Below are positions 26,201 through 37,700 of a stretch of DNA of 64,000 nucleotides, piece after piece; position 1 is the first letter of the stretch; the number at the start of each line of letters is the position of its first letter. A program made the translations under genes and the position numbers. The DNA comes from Thysanoteuthis rhombus (lineage: Eukaryota; Mollusca; Cephalopoda; Oegopsida; Thysanoteuthidae), in assembly GCA_963457665.1 (NCBI GenBank), contig OY735212.1, positions 57,836,038-57,900,037 of the forward strand. The letters run 5' to 3'. The notes under the pieces were generated by a model, which worked only from the letters and a program-made list of their open reading frames with translations, was not told where the DNA came from and ran no database searches.

Positions 26201-29200
26201 AAAGAGTTTACATAACTGTCTTGGGAAACAGGACCTTTAAATCCTAAGGAAATTGAGTGATAGCATAATCAAGTTTATTTACCACAAAACATCCCTGCAA
26301 GAAGAGTCAATAAAAAGAAGCCAGTAAATAATAGACTACACATAAACAACTCTTCTTTTTATATCTCTATATATAAAGCATTGATATATTCCCCTTTGAT
26401 CTTACAGTCATAGACTTTGTAAATTCATGATCCTTGCAAATACTAATTCAAATTCAGGATACAAAACCTAGAGTCAGAAAGTTTTTTTATCACAATTAGG
26501 AATTAAAAGATCAAGTGGAACCATCAGAATTCAATCAATTCAGACTTACAATACAAAGAAATTTGGATTTGCAAGTCAATAATTTACTTTCTAGCAACAA
26601 AGAAATAAACTAGTTAGAGTTCTTCACTAATAAATAACACTGGTGTAGTACTGGAGCAAGCACAGGAACAGTATTCCCTTACTTTGCTTGTATATTGGAA
26701 GGGTGTTACCTCACAATCTATACTAAAATATTAGGTTGTTTAGAAAGTAATTAATTTCAAACTTGTTCGTCTTTCAGGACAAGGCTTATGGGAGAGATCA
26801 CAATCATCGTTTTTTTGAAAACCTTTTAAATCACAGCTGGCATTTACAAGCCTTCAATCAAGATACAATCAACAAATATTTCTAATTGCCTGCATAACAG
26901 CACTAACCCAATCTTTTGAGATTCATACAGTAAGCAATAGCGAATATTTGGCTCTTCAAAGTCTCTATCCTCTATGGAGTTAAACTTTATTACACACTCT
27001 GAACAACACATTGCCAAATAGGAGAAAAGATGATGAATTGGATCCAGATGTTGTTTTGTACCATTTAACCCTGGTTTTGCCTCACTTGGTTGGCTTATAA
27101 TTCATAGCAGTGAAATACGTAATAACTTTACGGACACCCTGAGGTATTGGCATCGAAGTAGCCTTCAACTGCAACCACCAGCCTGAACCATCCAGGTGTA
27201 AAAGCGTGCTTCACCCACCAGATCGCTACGCTCAATCGAACAGTTCGCCTACCTCTGTGCATGATTCTACGGGAATGCATGTGTTCCAAGGCGCTGCAAA
27301 TTTGAATGAAGTATTTCCAAATGGTTTTCTCGGGAATCAGTCGACTGCGTTGTTTAAAGTGCTGCAAAAAGAGAAAAAGAAGTCGGATTAGTTACTCAAT
27401 AGAAACCATCATGTGATCAATGTCTTCTGGCAGTATGCTGTGTTAGGGGTGATCAATTGAAAATATCCAAAAAGAGGTCATCAATAAATAAGATACTTAT
27501 CTCGTCTTTTGTTGGGCAGTGATCACTGAAAAGTATGAAAACAGGGGGGGGGGGTCAATTTAGCATACACTTACACTACAAATTGAACCCCCAAAAACCC
27601 TATTTAGGAGAAAATAAAAAAAAAAACAAGACAAAAAAAAGCAAACTATTTTGTAAAGACATTAGACAGTAAATATTAAAAATCTCAGCCCTCTAGCTCC
27701 TTTGGTTTTGTGTGAATGCAGGATACATGCATACATAGCGAGCCAAAGTTGAAAACTGAAGGAACATATTTTGACTGTTTTCATGACAGTTTCTCATTAT
27801 GTCATATCATTCTGATCCGCAGAAGAAAACAGTAAATTCTTCTGATTCCTTTTTGAAGTGTTTCCAGATTTTTCTCTATAAATATAGAAATAGATGAAGA
27901 AATAGTTCAGCTGGTTCTGGTTGCTGCTATGGATACTTTAACCAGAGTCATTGCTAGCATTAGTAGTTTTAGTTCAAGCAGGAGAGAAAAGACTCAAAGA
28001 CAGGTTAGTCACTCAGTAGAAACTATCACATGACCGATATCTTTTGGCAGAATACCGCGTTGGAGGTGATCAATGCACAAATTACTTCACTCTCCTTTTG
28101 TTGGGCAACGATCACTAAAAGGTCTGAATTCAAAAAAAAAAAAAAAAAAAAAAAAAAAAACATTTGCCGACATAAGGATTAAATGTTAGAATTCTCAGCT
28201 CTTTAGCTTAACTGGTGCTGCCTGTATAAACGTTACATTCATAGCCAGCCAGCCACCCACCCCGACCATCAAAAAACTTAAGAGAAACCTATTTTGACAG
28301 TTTTGGCAGATAGTCTCTAATAGGTAGTTCTATCTCAAATGTTTGGTCGGTTTTTATTGCTTGAATTATTTGGAGTAGCATTCTCATTTCTTCAAATATT
28401 TTCTTTTCTTTTCATGGTCTTTGTTAGGTTTATATCACATCCAATGATTTTGCTTAATCGACAGAGATGCTGGGTGTGATTGCTAAATTAATCTCATTCC
28501 CAGGAATCAAGAGTTCAATCCATGTTCAAAGCAGTGCAAGCGTATACCGGATTGATAGAAGAGCAGTTAGGAACATGAAGACAAAACAGTCAAGAGTTAG
28601 AACATTTCTCTGCAGAAAATGTAGCGTTTGATTTAAAACTCCCAAAAGGTTTCCAGGTGCAATATATACCCGAGAATGACAGTGAAGTACATCAGCTGAA
28701 ACACGATTTTAAAAAAATGATTTGGAACAAAAGAAAAAAATCCCAAAAAATAAAAAAAAAAGAAGAAAATGAATAAATAATATCAAGTGTTAGACTTTCA
28801 AAACACAAAAAATGACTACAAAGAACATTCAAGTTACTTATTCTTAATAATTCACAAGAGTTCTAATTTATAGGTTTTTAAAGTCTAGTCTCAACTCAAT
28901 TTGTCTTAAAATGTGAGCGGACATAAAGTCTTCAGACAAAATGTTATGCAAGAAAAATCACACCTGATATCATGTAGTATGAAATAAAAAGTCATTGAAA
29001 GAAATTTATTTCATTACAAATTCTTTTTTTTCCTCTTATTTTAGTTTCAAATGATCAGCTTTACTGTGACATATTCTCCATTGTCATAAAGCCTATTTCA
29101 TTTCAATACAACAATTTTATTTATTTATAGTTCTGTAAATCTATTTCACATGGACCAAGCTATCATAATTTTCATATTATAACAAGAATCAGACAAAACA

Positions 29201-31886
29201 GACAACATTTCAAATAAATGTACTAATTTGCATATATAATTATGAATTGCTTTATATCATATAGAAACTCTTATTAGAAATGATCTTCGGTGAATGTATC
29301 ATTTGGCCTTAACAACATAAATAGAATAAACAATCTAAGAAAATTGATTATTCTGTTCATGTTGTCCAAGCCAAATGGTACATTTACCCTGTAATAACTG
29401 TAGATTGTTTCAAATACGAGTTTCAATATAATATGACGCAATTTATAATCATTTTGTTGGATCATACATCAATTTCTTGATGACATGCACAAACATTCTG
29501 TTTATATAAATATAAAATATCAATAATTGTGTCATTCACAGAAAGTAGTTTCGTTGTATTACAACTCTGCAGTGTGGCTACTGACAATCCAGTATCCCTT
29601 CCAGTACACATACATACACACACACACTCACATCAATGTTATTTCCTAATTTAAAAATCATAAATAAATTTTTGAAGGTATAGGATTTATTTTTGAAGCT
29701 TGAGAAATGATTGTGTCATCTTAAAAAACAAAAACCGGATGTAAAGTTTAAAGATTACATGACCTTGAGTGGAAGATATTCATAAATAAGAAGCATCTCC
29801 TCAAGGGACACCTTTTTACCAATTTTCAAACAAATCTGACTCGAAACAGAAGAGAAAATTGATTTTAAAACAAAGTTTAAATGCCATAATTAATAGATCA
29901 CATGATCAGAGTAGAAGATTTTTCTTAAAACAGCCAAGAAACAATATGGGGACAGACATATCGACAAAGTAGAATGTCTACAAAAGTATTACAGGGGGTC
30001 CTTGGGCAGACCTTTCAAAAGGTTGGGGTCCATAAAAAATATCTTTTAAATAAATGAGCTCCTTGGCGATAAAAAGATTAGACAGCTTCAATTTAAAACA
30101 AAAAATCATTAAAGGCAATCATATAGCCAGAGTTTTGAGGGCCCTATTAGGGGCTTGGTCCCTTGAAGGGCCCCCTCCAACATTTAGAGAGATTTGTTAT
30201 TATATTGAATTAGCAGAAATGCAATAGTTGAACTACTATTAATAAAGCTTTTCAGGGCTTCCCTTCTATTGGGGACACAAAAAAGTTGATTAAAAAATCA
30301 CCTCCCGTACCCTTTCTCTTGGCTATGCCTCCGTTTGGAACCAGAGAACTTATTTCTGGTTTGGTGTACACTCAACTTACCTTGATCATTCGAGATAAGT
30401 CACCTGCATCAGCGAGCTCCAATACAATGTTCAATTCATTTTCTTCAATGAATGATGCCAAATACTTAATAACATTTGGATGATCAAGTTGCTAGAAGGA
30501 AAAAAGATTTTGAAAAAAAAATTCACCAAGACATTGATAACTAGCTTCTTTGGTTTAAACAATTGTCATAAACATATAATCAAACATATCAAAAAGTAAA
30601 ATCATTTCAATACGAGAGAAACTTGAAACTAGGGATAAGTGATAAGCCTCAGTTAATTTTGACAAATGTACTTATTTGTATCATAGGATCCGATTCAATT
30701 ATTTCCGGGCTAACTTCTGAAACGTTTTAAAATTCAGGTAATGCATGAATAACTTTTTTATCAATAAATTAATCATATTTTCAAATCTTAAATAAATAAA
30801 TAAAATAAAAAGGAGGGAGAAAAAGTAGGATGATTGTATGTCATGACTGTTCAGAAAATATGACAAGGAAGTTGTAGTTAACAAGATAATTCATAGAATG
30901 TAATTAACTAGTTGAAGTACTCATCTACGCAGGGTAAGGAGTCAAGATTTGCATCACAGCTGGTTATGACAATAAAACAGTTCCTTACTGATGGTGAGGT
31001 GGCAAGGCTGGTTTCCGTAAGAGTAATGTTAGGCAAATTCTGAATATATATTTAGCTATATATATATAAAAAAAATCGATCTTATAATTTTTTCTGCTAA
31101 AGTCTTTCCCCGAGTCAATTGAGAATGAATACCAAATTTCATAAGTCTGTGTCAAACCATTTGGCTGTCTACAGAAGATAGACAAGTAAACTTCCCAATT
31201 ATTGATTAATAGATGCCAAAAACCTAATAAATCATAGAATATCCAAAAGAAACAAAGAAAAAAAAAAAAGGCTAAAATGGTCAAAAATATCCAAAAAGTT
31301 CAAGTTCTTCCCCATTAATTAAGTAATTTTTGCACAGCCAAATTTTTTTTATTAGTTCACGATGGAATCCTTTTTGAAGATGGAGATTTAACATTCATGC
31401 TTTAAGTTACTCAAACAAGCTATAGCTTTACACTAGTAAATATATTTGATATATATAAAAGAATGAAAAATAAAAAAAATAAAAATCAATTTCACTATTG
31501 AACTGAACAGATACATAAGTCAAACCAGTAAATGACAAACAAATATTAGAATTTCATAGTGCTTTCGAAAAGTCTTCATTTACAAAACTTTGCATCAGTA
31601 AAGAATTGCTATCTAGATTAAACAGAAAGACTGTTAAAAAAACAAATGATGTATGAAATTTCAAGTAATATTTTCACTCACCTTCAGTAAATCAATTTCC
31701 TTAATACAATCTTGTCTTGCTTTTGCATCAACCATCTCAAAAATCTGAAAAGAAAACAGATAATTGGATTCTATGAGGATAACATTTTCAAATCAGTAAA
31801 ACTTAAATGGTATCAATGCTTACCACTAATTCCACTCAGAAATATATTTAGTCGCAGAAATATATGTACAGAGAAATTATATATAA

Positions 31887-31927
<41 letters not shown>

Positions 31928-34719
31928 CTTACATTAAGATGAATTATCAAACAAGTACTGCTGTGTATTGGCTCCTTTATTTTTAGTTAAAATCGAATAT
32001 GAAAATTTAGCAACGAAACCCTGAATCTAGCTAAATTTACAAAACCTCACTTCGCCCGTTCACTCCCTATAAAAACCCTGAACACACGTGTTCACACAAT
32101 CATTTGCCCTGGATCACTCTATAGAATTGCATGAAAAACATAACCTGTTTCCACACACAAATCCACAAAAAGTCACATCTTGTTCCAGTACAAAAGAATC
32201 AAACAGATTTTCATCAAAATTACACAATAGTACCACAACGTCACATTTCTTTGAATTCAGCAGATGCTTTGACCAACCACAGCCATGTGCTTTCCTACAG
32301 ATGCTGACTATCAACTCTCACCAGTACACACACATGCGATGACAGTTAACTAATACTATGTTCATAGTAGTCCTTATTCACACAATCATGGAGATATGAA
32401 CACTACTACCAACTACAATCATGAAGTGAGAGTTACATACTGAATTATTCTTTTGAACACTGGTAATAGCTTTCAAAGCCTTGACAAAAAATTGCTTACA
32501 CAAGCTTTTTATACAGATATACTAACTTTTTCAAACAATTTAAAAACATAAATAAAAGAAAAAGACTTTTCCACACAGCATCTATTTGAAAAACAGACAT
32601 TTTGTATTACTTCATAACATTTTGTTTTGCAACTTGGCTTACACAGCCAAACCTTTGCTAATTTATACATTGTTACTGTTTGTATTCAAATTTTTGTCCA
32701 TTTTTTTCATCGCATTGTTGAAACCTTCCTAGATTCCAATCAACTTTCATTCGCCCGTCTATTTCTTACTTTATCCAATTTTAACTCCCCTTTGCAGCCC
32801 TGCTGGGGTGGGGAGCACTATGGTGGCCACTTTATTTATTGTTAAAATTAAATACGAGAATAATTAGATATTAGCTTTAGCTACAGAACCTTAAATGTTG
32901 CTGAATAAACAAAATGTCACTTCCTTCATCGACTTGGATTAGTTTCATTTTGCTGGGCTTCCGGCCAATCACTATTCTGAACCTTGCCCACTTTATTTCA
33001 CAGATGTTTAGGTATCTCTCAAATGCTCAGCCACTCAATCGTCCCCACTTCTCTAGCTCAGAACGCTTTTCCCTCTTCATCTCTCATGAATGAAATGGCA
33101 ATGCTTTTACTACACAACAGTCACAGCTACCTGTCTTCTAATTCTCCTTACCGCATAAAACACTCATGGGCTAAACGTCATGCCTTCTCCTTATGGATTC
33201 AAAGCATTTCATTCACCTCCACTTCATATTAGTACAACTACTACTTGGCACAGAGCTTCTACCTTTCACTTAGAAGCTATCTTTTATGTTTTTTGTGTAC
33301 TTGGCTACAAGTTTACACAGACCCTTCTATCACAGATCCAATTTCCAAAACTGAACAGGCCTCTTCATGATCAATCGTATTAATGTTTCTTTACATGAAT
33401 TTTCTTTCAGTCTTGTATTGTTATAAATGTCTCTTTATTAAATGTAGGTTTTTCTTCTAGGTCTGAATACTTGTATGTGTCTTCACTACACTTATTTGTA
33501 CTCTGTTTAATCTCTATGTTGGCACTTATAATTGGCGCACATATTCTCCATTCCGTCAAGGTGACTATCATCCGAATTCCTCCTTTAACATTTCCAGCAA
33601 CATCAACGTGCAAAACACGTGGAGACAAAATCCTTTGTCCTCCACTACTATACAATCTCCTCGCTAAACACTGAAAGCACTCCAAAGGTCTAAATTCTCC
33701 ATTATTAAAAGTTTTATAAAACAGGCCAAGTTAGTCACTCAATAGAAACTGTCATGTAAACAGCATCTTTTGGCAGTATGGAAATTGGAAAAGGATCAAT
33801 CAATGAACAAATTAATCCTCTCGCTTTCTGTTGGGTAGTGATCTCCAGAAAAGTCTGAATTTAAAAAAAAAAAAATAAATAAAAAAACGGTCAATTGAGG
33901 ATGAATTTATATTGCAAATTGAATCCCAGATAAAAAAAAAAAAAAAATAAATAAATAAAAAAATTTAGGAAAGGAATTTTCAAATAACAAAAGAATGATT
34001 GTGCATGATATGGTCAGAATATTTTTCCCCATCTACACATTCATCATGTTTAGGCCATGTACCCTCCAGTCTTTATTGGATGTTCCTGGGTCTAGAATGT
34101 AAAATCACTTCCCAGAGTGCATGCTCAATTGGACTAGACACATCACACCTGTTTTTTGTATATACAATGGTATTGTGTTCTGGTGTCAAGTTCCAAGTTG
34201 CTTCCCTTGCATTTAATAACCCATTCACTTTCAAGGAAAATAGTCCAATCATATCATACATAACTGAGTGATATACTCCATCTGACCAAATTCAGGAAAG
34301 AATAAAAGTACTATTCTTTCTAGAAATAATAATGAATAAATTTTTAGCCCTTTAGCATAAGATGCCAGATCTGCTCAGACTTTTAATTAATGAATGGTTT
34401 GTGATATGAACTGCTATTTCGGTAAAACAATTACAAATCTTCCGACTTATTCTATTCAAAATTAGAGGCATTATCTCTTAATTTGTTGAGGACTCAACAG
34501 TTAATGTCTGACATCTTTATTTTATGGTGTGACAAACCTCATTGAGTCATTGTATGTATTTACCTGGACTTTTTTCAGTGCCACCACATTGCCTGCTGGT
34601 TTTGACCTGGCTCTATAAACTTCTGAGAATTGGCCTTTTCCAATCTTCTTCTCCACATCAAAATTGGCCAGCATACTTCGACCATTCTCTTGGGATGCAG
34701 CGATCGTTAAGGTCTCCAT
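21545..34719 (-). CDS. NEK7: NEK6/NEK7-type serine/threonine kinase with Q-rich tail (8 coding exons)
   Basis: Exons in transcript order: 34719-34564, 31744-31682, 30491-30381, 27361-27253, 25548-25441, 23699-23605, 22637-22524, 21793-21545; 1005 nt, 334 residues plus stop, every junction GT/AG and in frame. NEK6 and NEK7 are short mitotic kinases, activated by NEK9, that act in spindle assembly and cytokinesis; mammalian NEK7 also licenses NLRP3. Seen here: glycine loop [10 protein letters not shown] (26-35), catalytic lysine K49, helix-C glutamate E68, HRD aspartate D147 created across an exon junction, DLG in place of DFG at 165-167 (normal for NEKs), and S181, matching the NEK7 activation-loop serine 195. 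Y83 matches the autoinhibitory NEK7 Tyr97. The activation loop reads [10 protein letters not shown], as in NEK7. Numbering runs 14 below human NEK7. Odd: residues 290-334 are 26/45 glutamine, absent from human NEK6/7. This looks like the single invertebrate NEK6/7 orthologue; the choice between NEK6 and NEK7 is nominal. Confidence 0.95.
21581..21682 (-). repeat. Coding CAA/CAG trinucleotide repeat
   Basis: On the plus strand this reads as mixed TTG/CTG triplets and encodes the NEK glutamine tail. It is interrupted by non-Gln codons, so it is a degenerate rather than pure repeat. Confidence 0.85.
21794..22523 (-). other. NEK intron 7
   Basis: 730 bp between coding exons 7 and 8; AT-rich, no recognised repeat. 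Confidence 0.8.
22524..22637 (-). CDS. NEK7: NEK6/7 coding exon 7 (C-lobe)
   Basis: 114 nt, phase 0, residues 215-252, [10 protein letters not shown] to SDNYSQE. Closely matches human NEK7. Acceptor ATTGCAG, donor GTAAAT. Confidence 0.95.
22638..23604 (-). other. NEK intron 6
   Basis: 967 bp. The minus-strand open frame 23015-23218 (contains [20 protein letters not shown]) has a protein-like look but no family match. A-rich tract at 23266-23294. Confidence 0.8.
23605..23699 (-). CDS. NEK7: NEK6/7 coding exon 6 (P+1 loop, APE-equivalent)
   Basis: 95 nt, residues 183-214, [10 protein letters not shown] through [11 protein letters not shown] replaces the usual APE, as in other NEKs. The segment appears identical to my recollection of human NEK7 in this region. 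Acceptor CCTTACAG, donor GTAAGT. Confidence 0.95.
23700..25440 (-). other. NEK intron 5
   Basis: 1741 bp; holds SINE copy 1 (23956-24305), otherwise AT-rich with A-runs near 25078-25100. Confidence 0.8.
23956..24305 (-). mobile_element. tRNA-derived SINE, copy 1 (NEK intron 5)
   Basis: Shares with 63331-63733 the line CTACTGTAA..A.CAAT..CTCACCAAAT.TAGGGGAG at one end and AGTAATCATCTT..GTTG..AT..AAGTAGGAGTGAAGT then TGACCCTGCAG at the other. Between them, the minus strand has a decayed tRNA-like part: GGTTATGGTTTCAAATCATGGTAGGGG resembles a T-arm with B box. Confidence 0.65.
25441..25548 (-). CDS. NEK7: NEK6/7 coding exon 5 (catalytic loop, DLG, activation loop)
   Basis: 108 nt, residues 147-182, [10 protein letters not shown] through the DLG motif to [10 protein letters not shown]; it includes metal-binding N152 and D165 and the regulatory S181. 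Begins in phase 1 and ends one base into V183. Donor is GTACAA, a weaker consensus than the others; acceptor TTTTGCAG. Confidence 0.95.
25549..27252 (-). other. NEK intron 4
   Basis: 1704 bp; no recognised element. AAGGGGAGATAATT at about 26110 resembles the GTTATCTCCCTT word. Confidence 0.8.
27253..27361 (-). CDS. NEK7: NEK6/7 coding exon 4 (alpha-E to HR of HRD)
   Basis: 109 nt, residues 111-146 plus the first base of D147; it ends in MHR followed by G, with donor GTAGGC. The catalytic HRD aspartate is completed by the next exon. The acceptor TTTTTGCAG is only about 25 nt from the end of a family A MITE (27386-27800), so the intron's branch point probably lies inside that element. Confidence 0.95.
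27386..27800 (+). mobile_element. Family A MITE-like element, copy 3 (abuts NEK exon 4 acceptor)
   Basis: Forward copy, about 415 bp, starting CGGATTAGTTACTCAATAGAAACC. It ends only about 25 bp before NEK exon 4 (27361); only the pyrimidine tract separates them. On the transcribed strand its end gives CTAAT with A at 27388, 27 nt from the exon. Confidence 0.8.
28003..28322 (+). mobile_element. Family A MITE-like element, copy 4
   Basis: Forward copy in the same NEK intron as copy 3, starting GGTTAGTCACTCAGTAGAAAC and ending near TTTTGACAGTTTTGGC; an A-run (28133-28160) has replaced part of its middle. Confidence 0.75.
29700..29930 (-). repeat. Inverted relative of the 60751-61175 tandem unit (NEK intron 3)
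   Basis: Reads on the minus strand as TCAATTTTCTCTTCTGTTTC, GTCAGATTTGTTTGAAAATTGG, AGATGCTTCTTATTTATGAA, AAGGTCATGTAATC and TTTAAACTTT, about one and a half units. Confidence 0.6.
30381..30491 (-). CDS. NEK7: NEK6/7 coding exon 3 (beta-4/5, hinge)
   Basis: A 111-nt phase-0 exon, residues 74-110, from [10 protein letters not shown] to DLSRMIK. Y83 is the counterpart of NEK7 Tyr97, the tyrosine that points into the inactive kinase active site; the following residue is Leu where human NEK7 has a second Tyr. Acceptor CTAG, donor GTAAG. Confidence 0.95.
30492..31681 (-). other. NEK intron 2
   Basis: 1190 bp, AT-rich; nothing recognised. Confidence 0.8.
31682..31744 (-). CDS. NEK7: NEK6/7 coding exon 2 (helix C)
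   Basis: A 63-nt phase-0 exon, 21 residues, [10 protein letters not shown] through KEIDLLK, containing helix-C glutamate E68 that pairs with K49. Acceptor TTTTCAG and donor GTGAGT. Closely matches the corresponding human NEK7 segment. Confidence 0.95.
31899..31926. repeat. (AC)n(AT)n microsatellite
   Basis: In NEK intron 1, about 150 bp from exon 2. Confidence 0.9.
31950..33700. repeat. Unclassified C/T-rich block in NEK intron 1
   Basis: Plus-strand composition shifts here to many C and T, few G-runs, unlike the A-rich flanks. A line near 31970-32060 (TTTATTTTTAGTTAAAATCG...CTAAATTTACAAAACCTCACTTC) recurs at about 32827-32925 (TTTATTTATTGTTAAAATTA...AATAAACAAAATGTCACTTC), suggesting a ~857-bp repeat. 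The open frames (33407-33685 minus, 32984-33232 plus) match no family I recognise. Probably a transposon. Confidence 0.45.
33728..33990 (+). mobile_element. Family A MITE-like element, copy 5 (interrupted)
   Basis: Starts CAAGTTAGTCACTCAATAGAAACTGTC and continues to TATTGCAAATTGAATCCC with A-rich expansions. The expected CAGCCCTCTAGC block appears only as TTTTTAGCCCTTTAGC at about 34337, so about 340 bp of other sequence (33990-34330) is inserted or substituted. Confidence 0.65.
33990..34335 (-). other. Unidentified insert within family A copy 5
   Basis: Interrupts the MITE. The minus strand holds a 62-codon frame (34073-34261) including [20 protein letters not shown] and [15 protein letters not shown], with normal amino-acid mix. 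No family recognised; possibly a fragment of another transposon. Confidence 0.3.
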
Positions 34720-34722
34720 ATT
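34564..34722 (-). CDS. NEK7: NEK6/7 first coding exon (start codon, glycine loop, catalytic Lys)
   Basis: Encodes residues 1-52, from the ATG at 34719-34717 to the VALKKVQ end of the beta-3 strand; donor GTAAAT follows 34564. I place the exon border at 34722 because the sequence just upstream on the minus strand is a pyrimidine run ending in CTGCAG, a good acceptor, leaving three untranslated bases before the ATG. The 5' UTR would then lie in another exon upstream. The frame is also open further upstream to an ATG at 34773, but those residues (rich in F, L and I, decoded from the pyrimidine tract) do not look like NEK sequence. Confidence 0.92.
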
Positions 34723-37700
34723 CTGCAGCAAGAAAAAAATATAGACATTTCTTTTTAACCCATTTTGCCTCAATCTTTTTTATGTAGCTGTTTTTCACTT
34801 TTTGAATTATCAATTTTTCTTTGAATCTGAAAAGAATTCTAAACTAGGTTGAATCTTCAAATCCAACTTCTAGACATAATGAGATTCTTATTTACATTAA
34901 GGGTAATTAATAAACGTTTAAGACATAACATTTCTTCATAATGACTAACACACAGAAAGAAATTTTTTATTATATTTGCAGGGAATCATTTATTACAAAA
35001 ATATATGAATAGATAATTTTTTTTAAATGATATCCCTTCAACACATATACTAAATACTTTCTTAAATGGTCTTCAATTAAGCCAACGTTAATTACCATGC
35101 TTAGAGTTTGAGCAAATGTTGATGTTATCTGATAATCACCAAAGACCATGGGGCATGTTTCTCAAGAGATGACTATTAATGCATTAACAAAGCAATTCAA
35201 CAACAAAAATCCTCCTCAGCACTTAATTCTACAAAGGAATAATTTCCATAATCACAGGTCTACTACAAATGCTGAGAACTAATTCCTGCCAGTTTACATT
35301 CAAGAGTGAGAAAAAAAAACAAACAAACAAAAAAATACCCCCCACCCCTGCAAAAAAAAACACAGGTCTCAAAGTCAGACCATAGATGTGTCAATTTATT
35401 CCTTGAGTGAAGATCAAGCAAAGATAATTCTCGAATCAAAATCATCTTGAAACATCTACATACTCCAGATTTCTATCTAAAATCTAGAAAATATATAACA
35501 CTATAAATCAAACATGACTTTAATATTTATTCTATTAAGATATTCTTTAATTTATTAAAAATACTATTTATTACTATCATTAGAAAAATATCACTTATCT
35601 TATTGGAAAAATATCATCAAAAAGCTAAGACATCTAAATTTAGACAAAAAACACCAAATCGGCAAGACGGAACAAGGGATATAACTTCCATTTTTTTTTT
35701 TTTTTCATTTATTTGTCAAGTGTAGCTCAAGTTCATCAAACACTTATCCTCATTTCTTTCTATTGCTTACACAAACATCATTGTTATTAAAATGATATTT
35801 AATCAAAATTTCATCCCGTTTCAACAGAAATGAGACCTTGTCTAATTAGTAATTCCTCACTTGATATTAACAGATCATGAGAGAGTCTATCACGTAGTCT
35901 AGTCACTTTATACTTGACAAAAACCACTAAACAAGTCTATTAATACTCATCACAAAAAATCTCCAGGCCTATGCTGTATCCACTGAGCAATCAATAGATA
36001 ATATACATAGATAATTTCAAAAATTAGGAGTTAGTTCTCTGAGCATAATTGTAAGAGAATACACAAATGAAATAGATACTGTAGCCAAATGACATCTTTC
36101 TCAGGTGAGAAAGAATGAGAACGTGTTAGTTAAGTTGAATTGATCAACATCAGCGGCTTTCATTTAAAAGGGTTCATGTAACCAAGCGTTAAAATGCAAA
36201 TATCCCATTGTTAATGTGAGACATTATGTACTACAGCATGAAGATCATGTTACAAGCTATGTCTCACTGAAATATCTACGTACATGTATAGGAGATGGGG
36301 AAAAAGAAATGATACCTTCCCAGTGGTCAAACTGTGGTAGACTTTTAGTATGTTATTCAGCTCAACTGATACCACAAGAAAATAAACCATTAAGTAACCT
36401 TTATTTATCAGGGGGGGGGGGGATTTATATCTCGATTATGTGAGAAATGAGAAATTACTGCAAATGATGGCATAAATTCTGGACTGTAAATTGTTAAAAA
36501 AATTGGCAACATATTTTTTCCTATCTCCAATACACATACTTTGATATTTCAGTGAGATATTGATTGTAACAGGATATTCATGTTGGAACAAAATCATGCA
36601 CACAGTCCCACACTATCAGGATAAAAGTTATTCTTTTTTTCAATTCGTATTGGGTGTCAAAATCTGTTTTTTGAAAGTTAATTTTACTCTGGAAGTGTAG
36701 AGTGACAAATTCTGACAATTGTGTTCACAATACACTAATGCCCTAGGGGAGAGGTATGAATCACCCCCCTCCCCAGCTATAGGCAAACAGTAGAGCAGCT
36801 AGGGCTCTCTAGCTAGGGTCGGTAATCTGTCTAGTAGGACAACCGATTCCAAATCAACCTGATGGGGGATTGGTTTCAGCATGTTATCTCACCCTTGACA
36901 CACCTACATTGAAACTAATCTATGGACCCCCCCCCCCTCTACAAAACTGCACTGGGTTACAGGATGTGGAAATGAAAAAAAAAAAAAAATTTTTTCTACT
37001 TTTCAGGGATTTGTTTACTGATATTTCTCTCTAATACAAGGAACAGATAAAGGATATTTTGGCATAGGAAAGTTCAGAACTTCAACCAATAATACCCAAG
37101 TGAACAACTCTAAATAATGAAACCCATCATCTTTGTTTCTGATATATATTTCTAAAGAGAAAGTTTTTAGTTTGAGTCCGAAATTTTTGCTAAAGATTTA
37201 TCTGAAAAATAAATAATTAGCACAATTTAATAAAGAGTGAAAGGGTAGCCTAAAAATGTTCCTTTTAGCATGAGTGGACAAATCTATGAAATAGACGTGG
37301 ATGTAAGATGAGCAGAAAGTGCATCATAGCATGATAAGAGAGCCTTTCACTGAATGCGGTAGGTAAGCAAGACCTGCTTTCCAACCAGCCACTCCTTACT
37401 TGTCTACACTTGATTAACATCAGCAGATGCAGTGGGGAAAATGAAGGCTTAAAAAGTAAGTCAACACTCAAGATGAAATACAGCAGATACTCTGGCATAA
37501 AACTTCTTTTTTTTTCTTCTAAATGCAAGAACATTAAAGCGGCTTAGATAAGCTTTACATAGAAACTATTTTTCCTTCCACAAAATATTTTCAACCACAC
37601 TGAATATTGTCCTATGCACATCTTTCATCTCATTTTCTATCAAGAGCAAAAGAAACAACAACAGCTCTAAAAATGAACAAAGAGGCAAGTATACAAATTA

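Larger units (their letters stand above)
27362..30380 (-). other. NEK intron 3
   Basis: 3019 bp with family A copies 3 and 4, the inverted relative of the 145-bp tandem (29700-29930), and a GC-rich inverted patch at 30138-30176 (GAGGGCCC..GGGGCCC-like) probably from another repeat. Confidence 0.8.
31745..34563 (-). other. NEK intron 1 (between coding exons 1 and 2)
   Basis: 2819 bp, holding the AC/AT microsatellite, the unclassified C/T-rich block and the interrupted family A copy 5. Confidence 0.8.
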
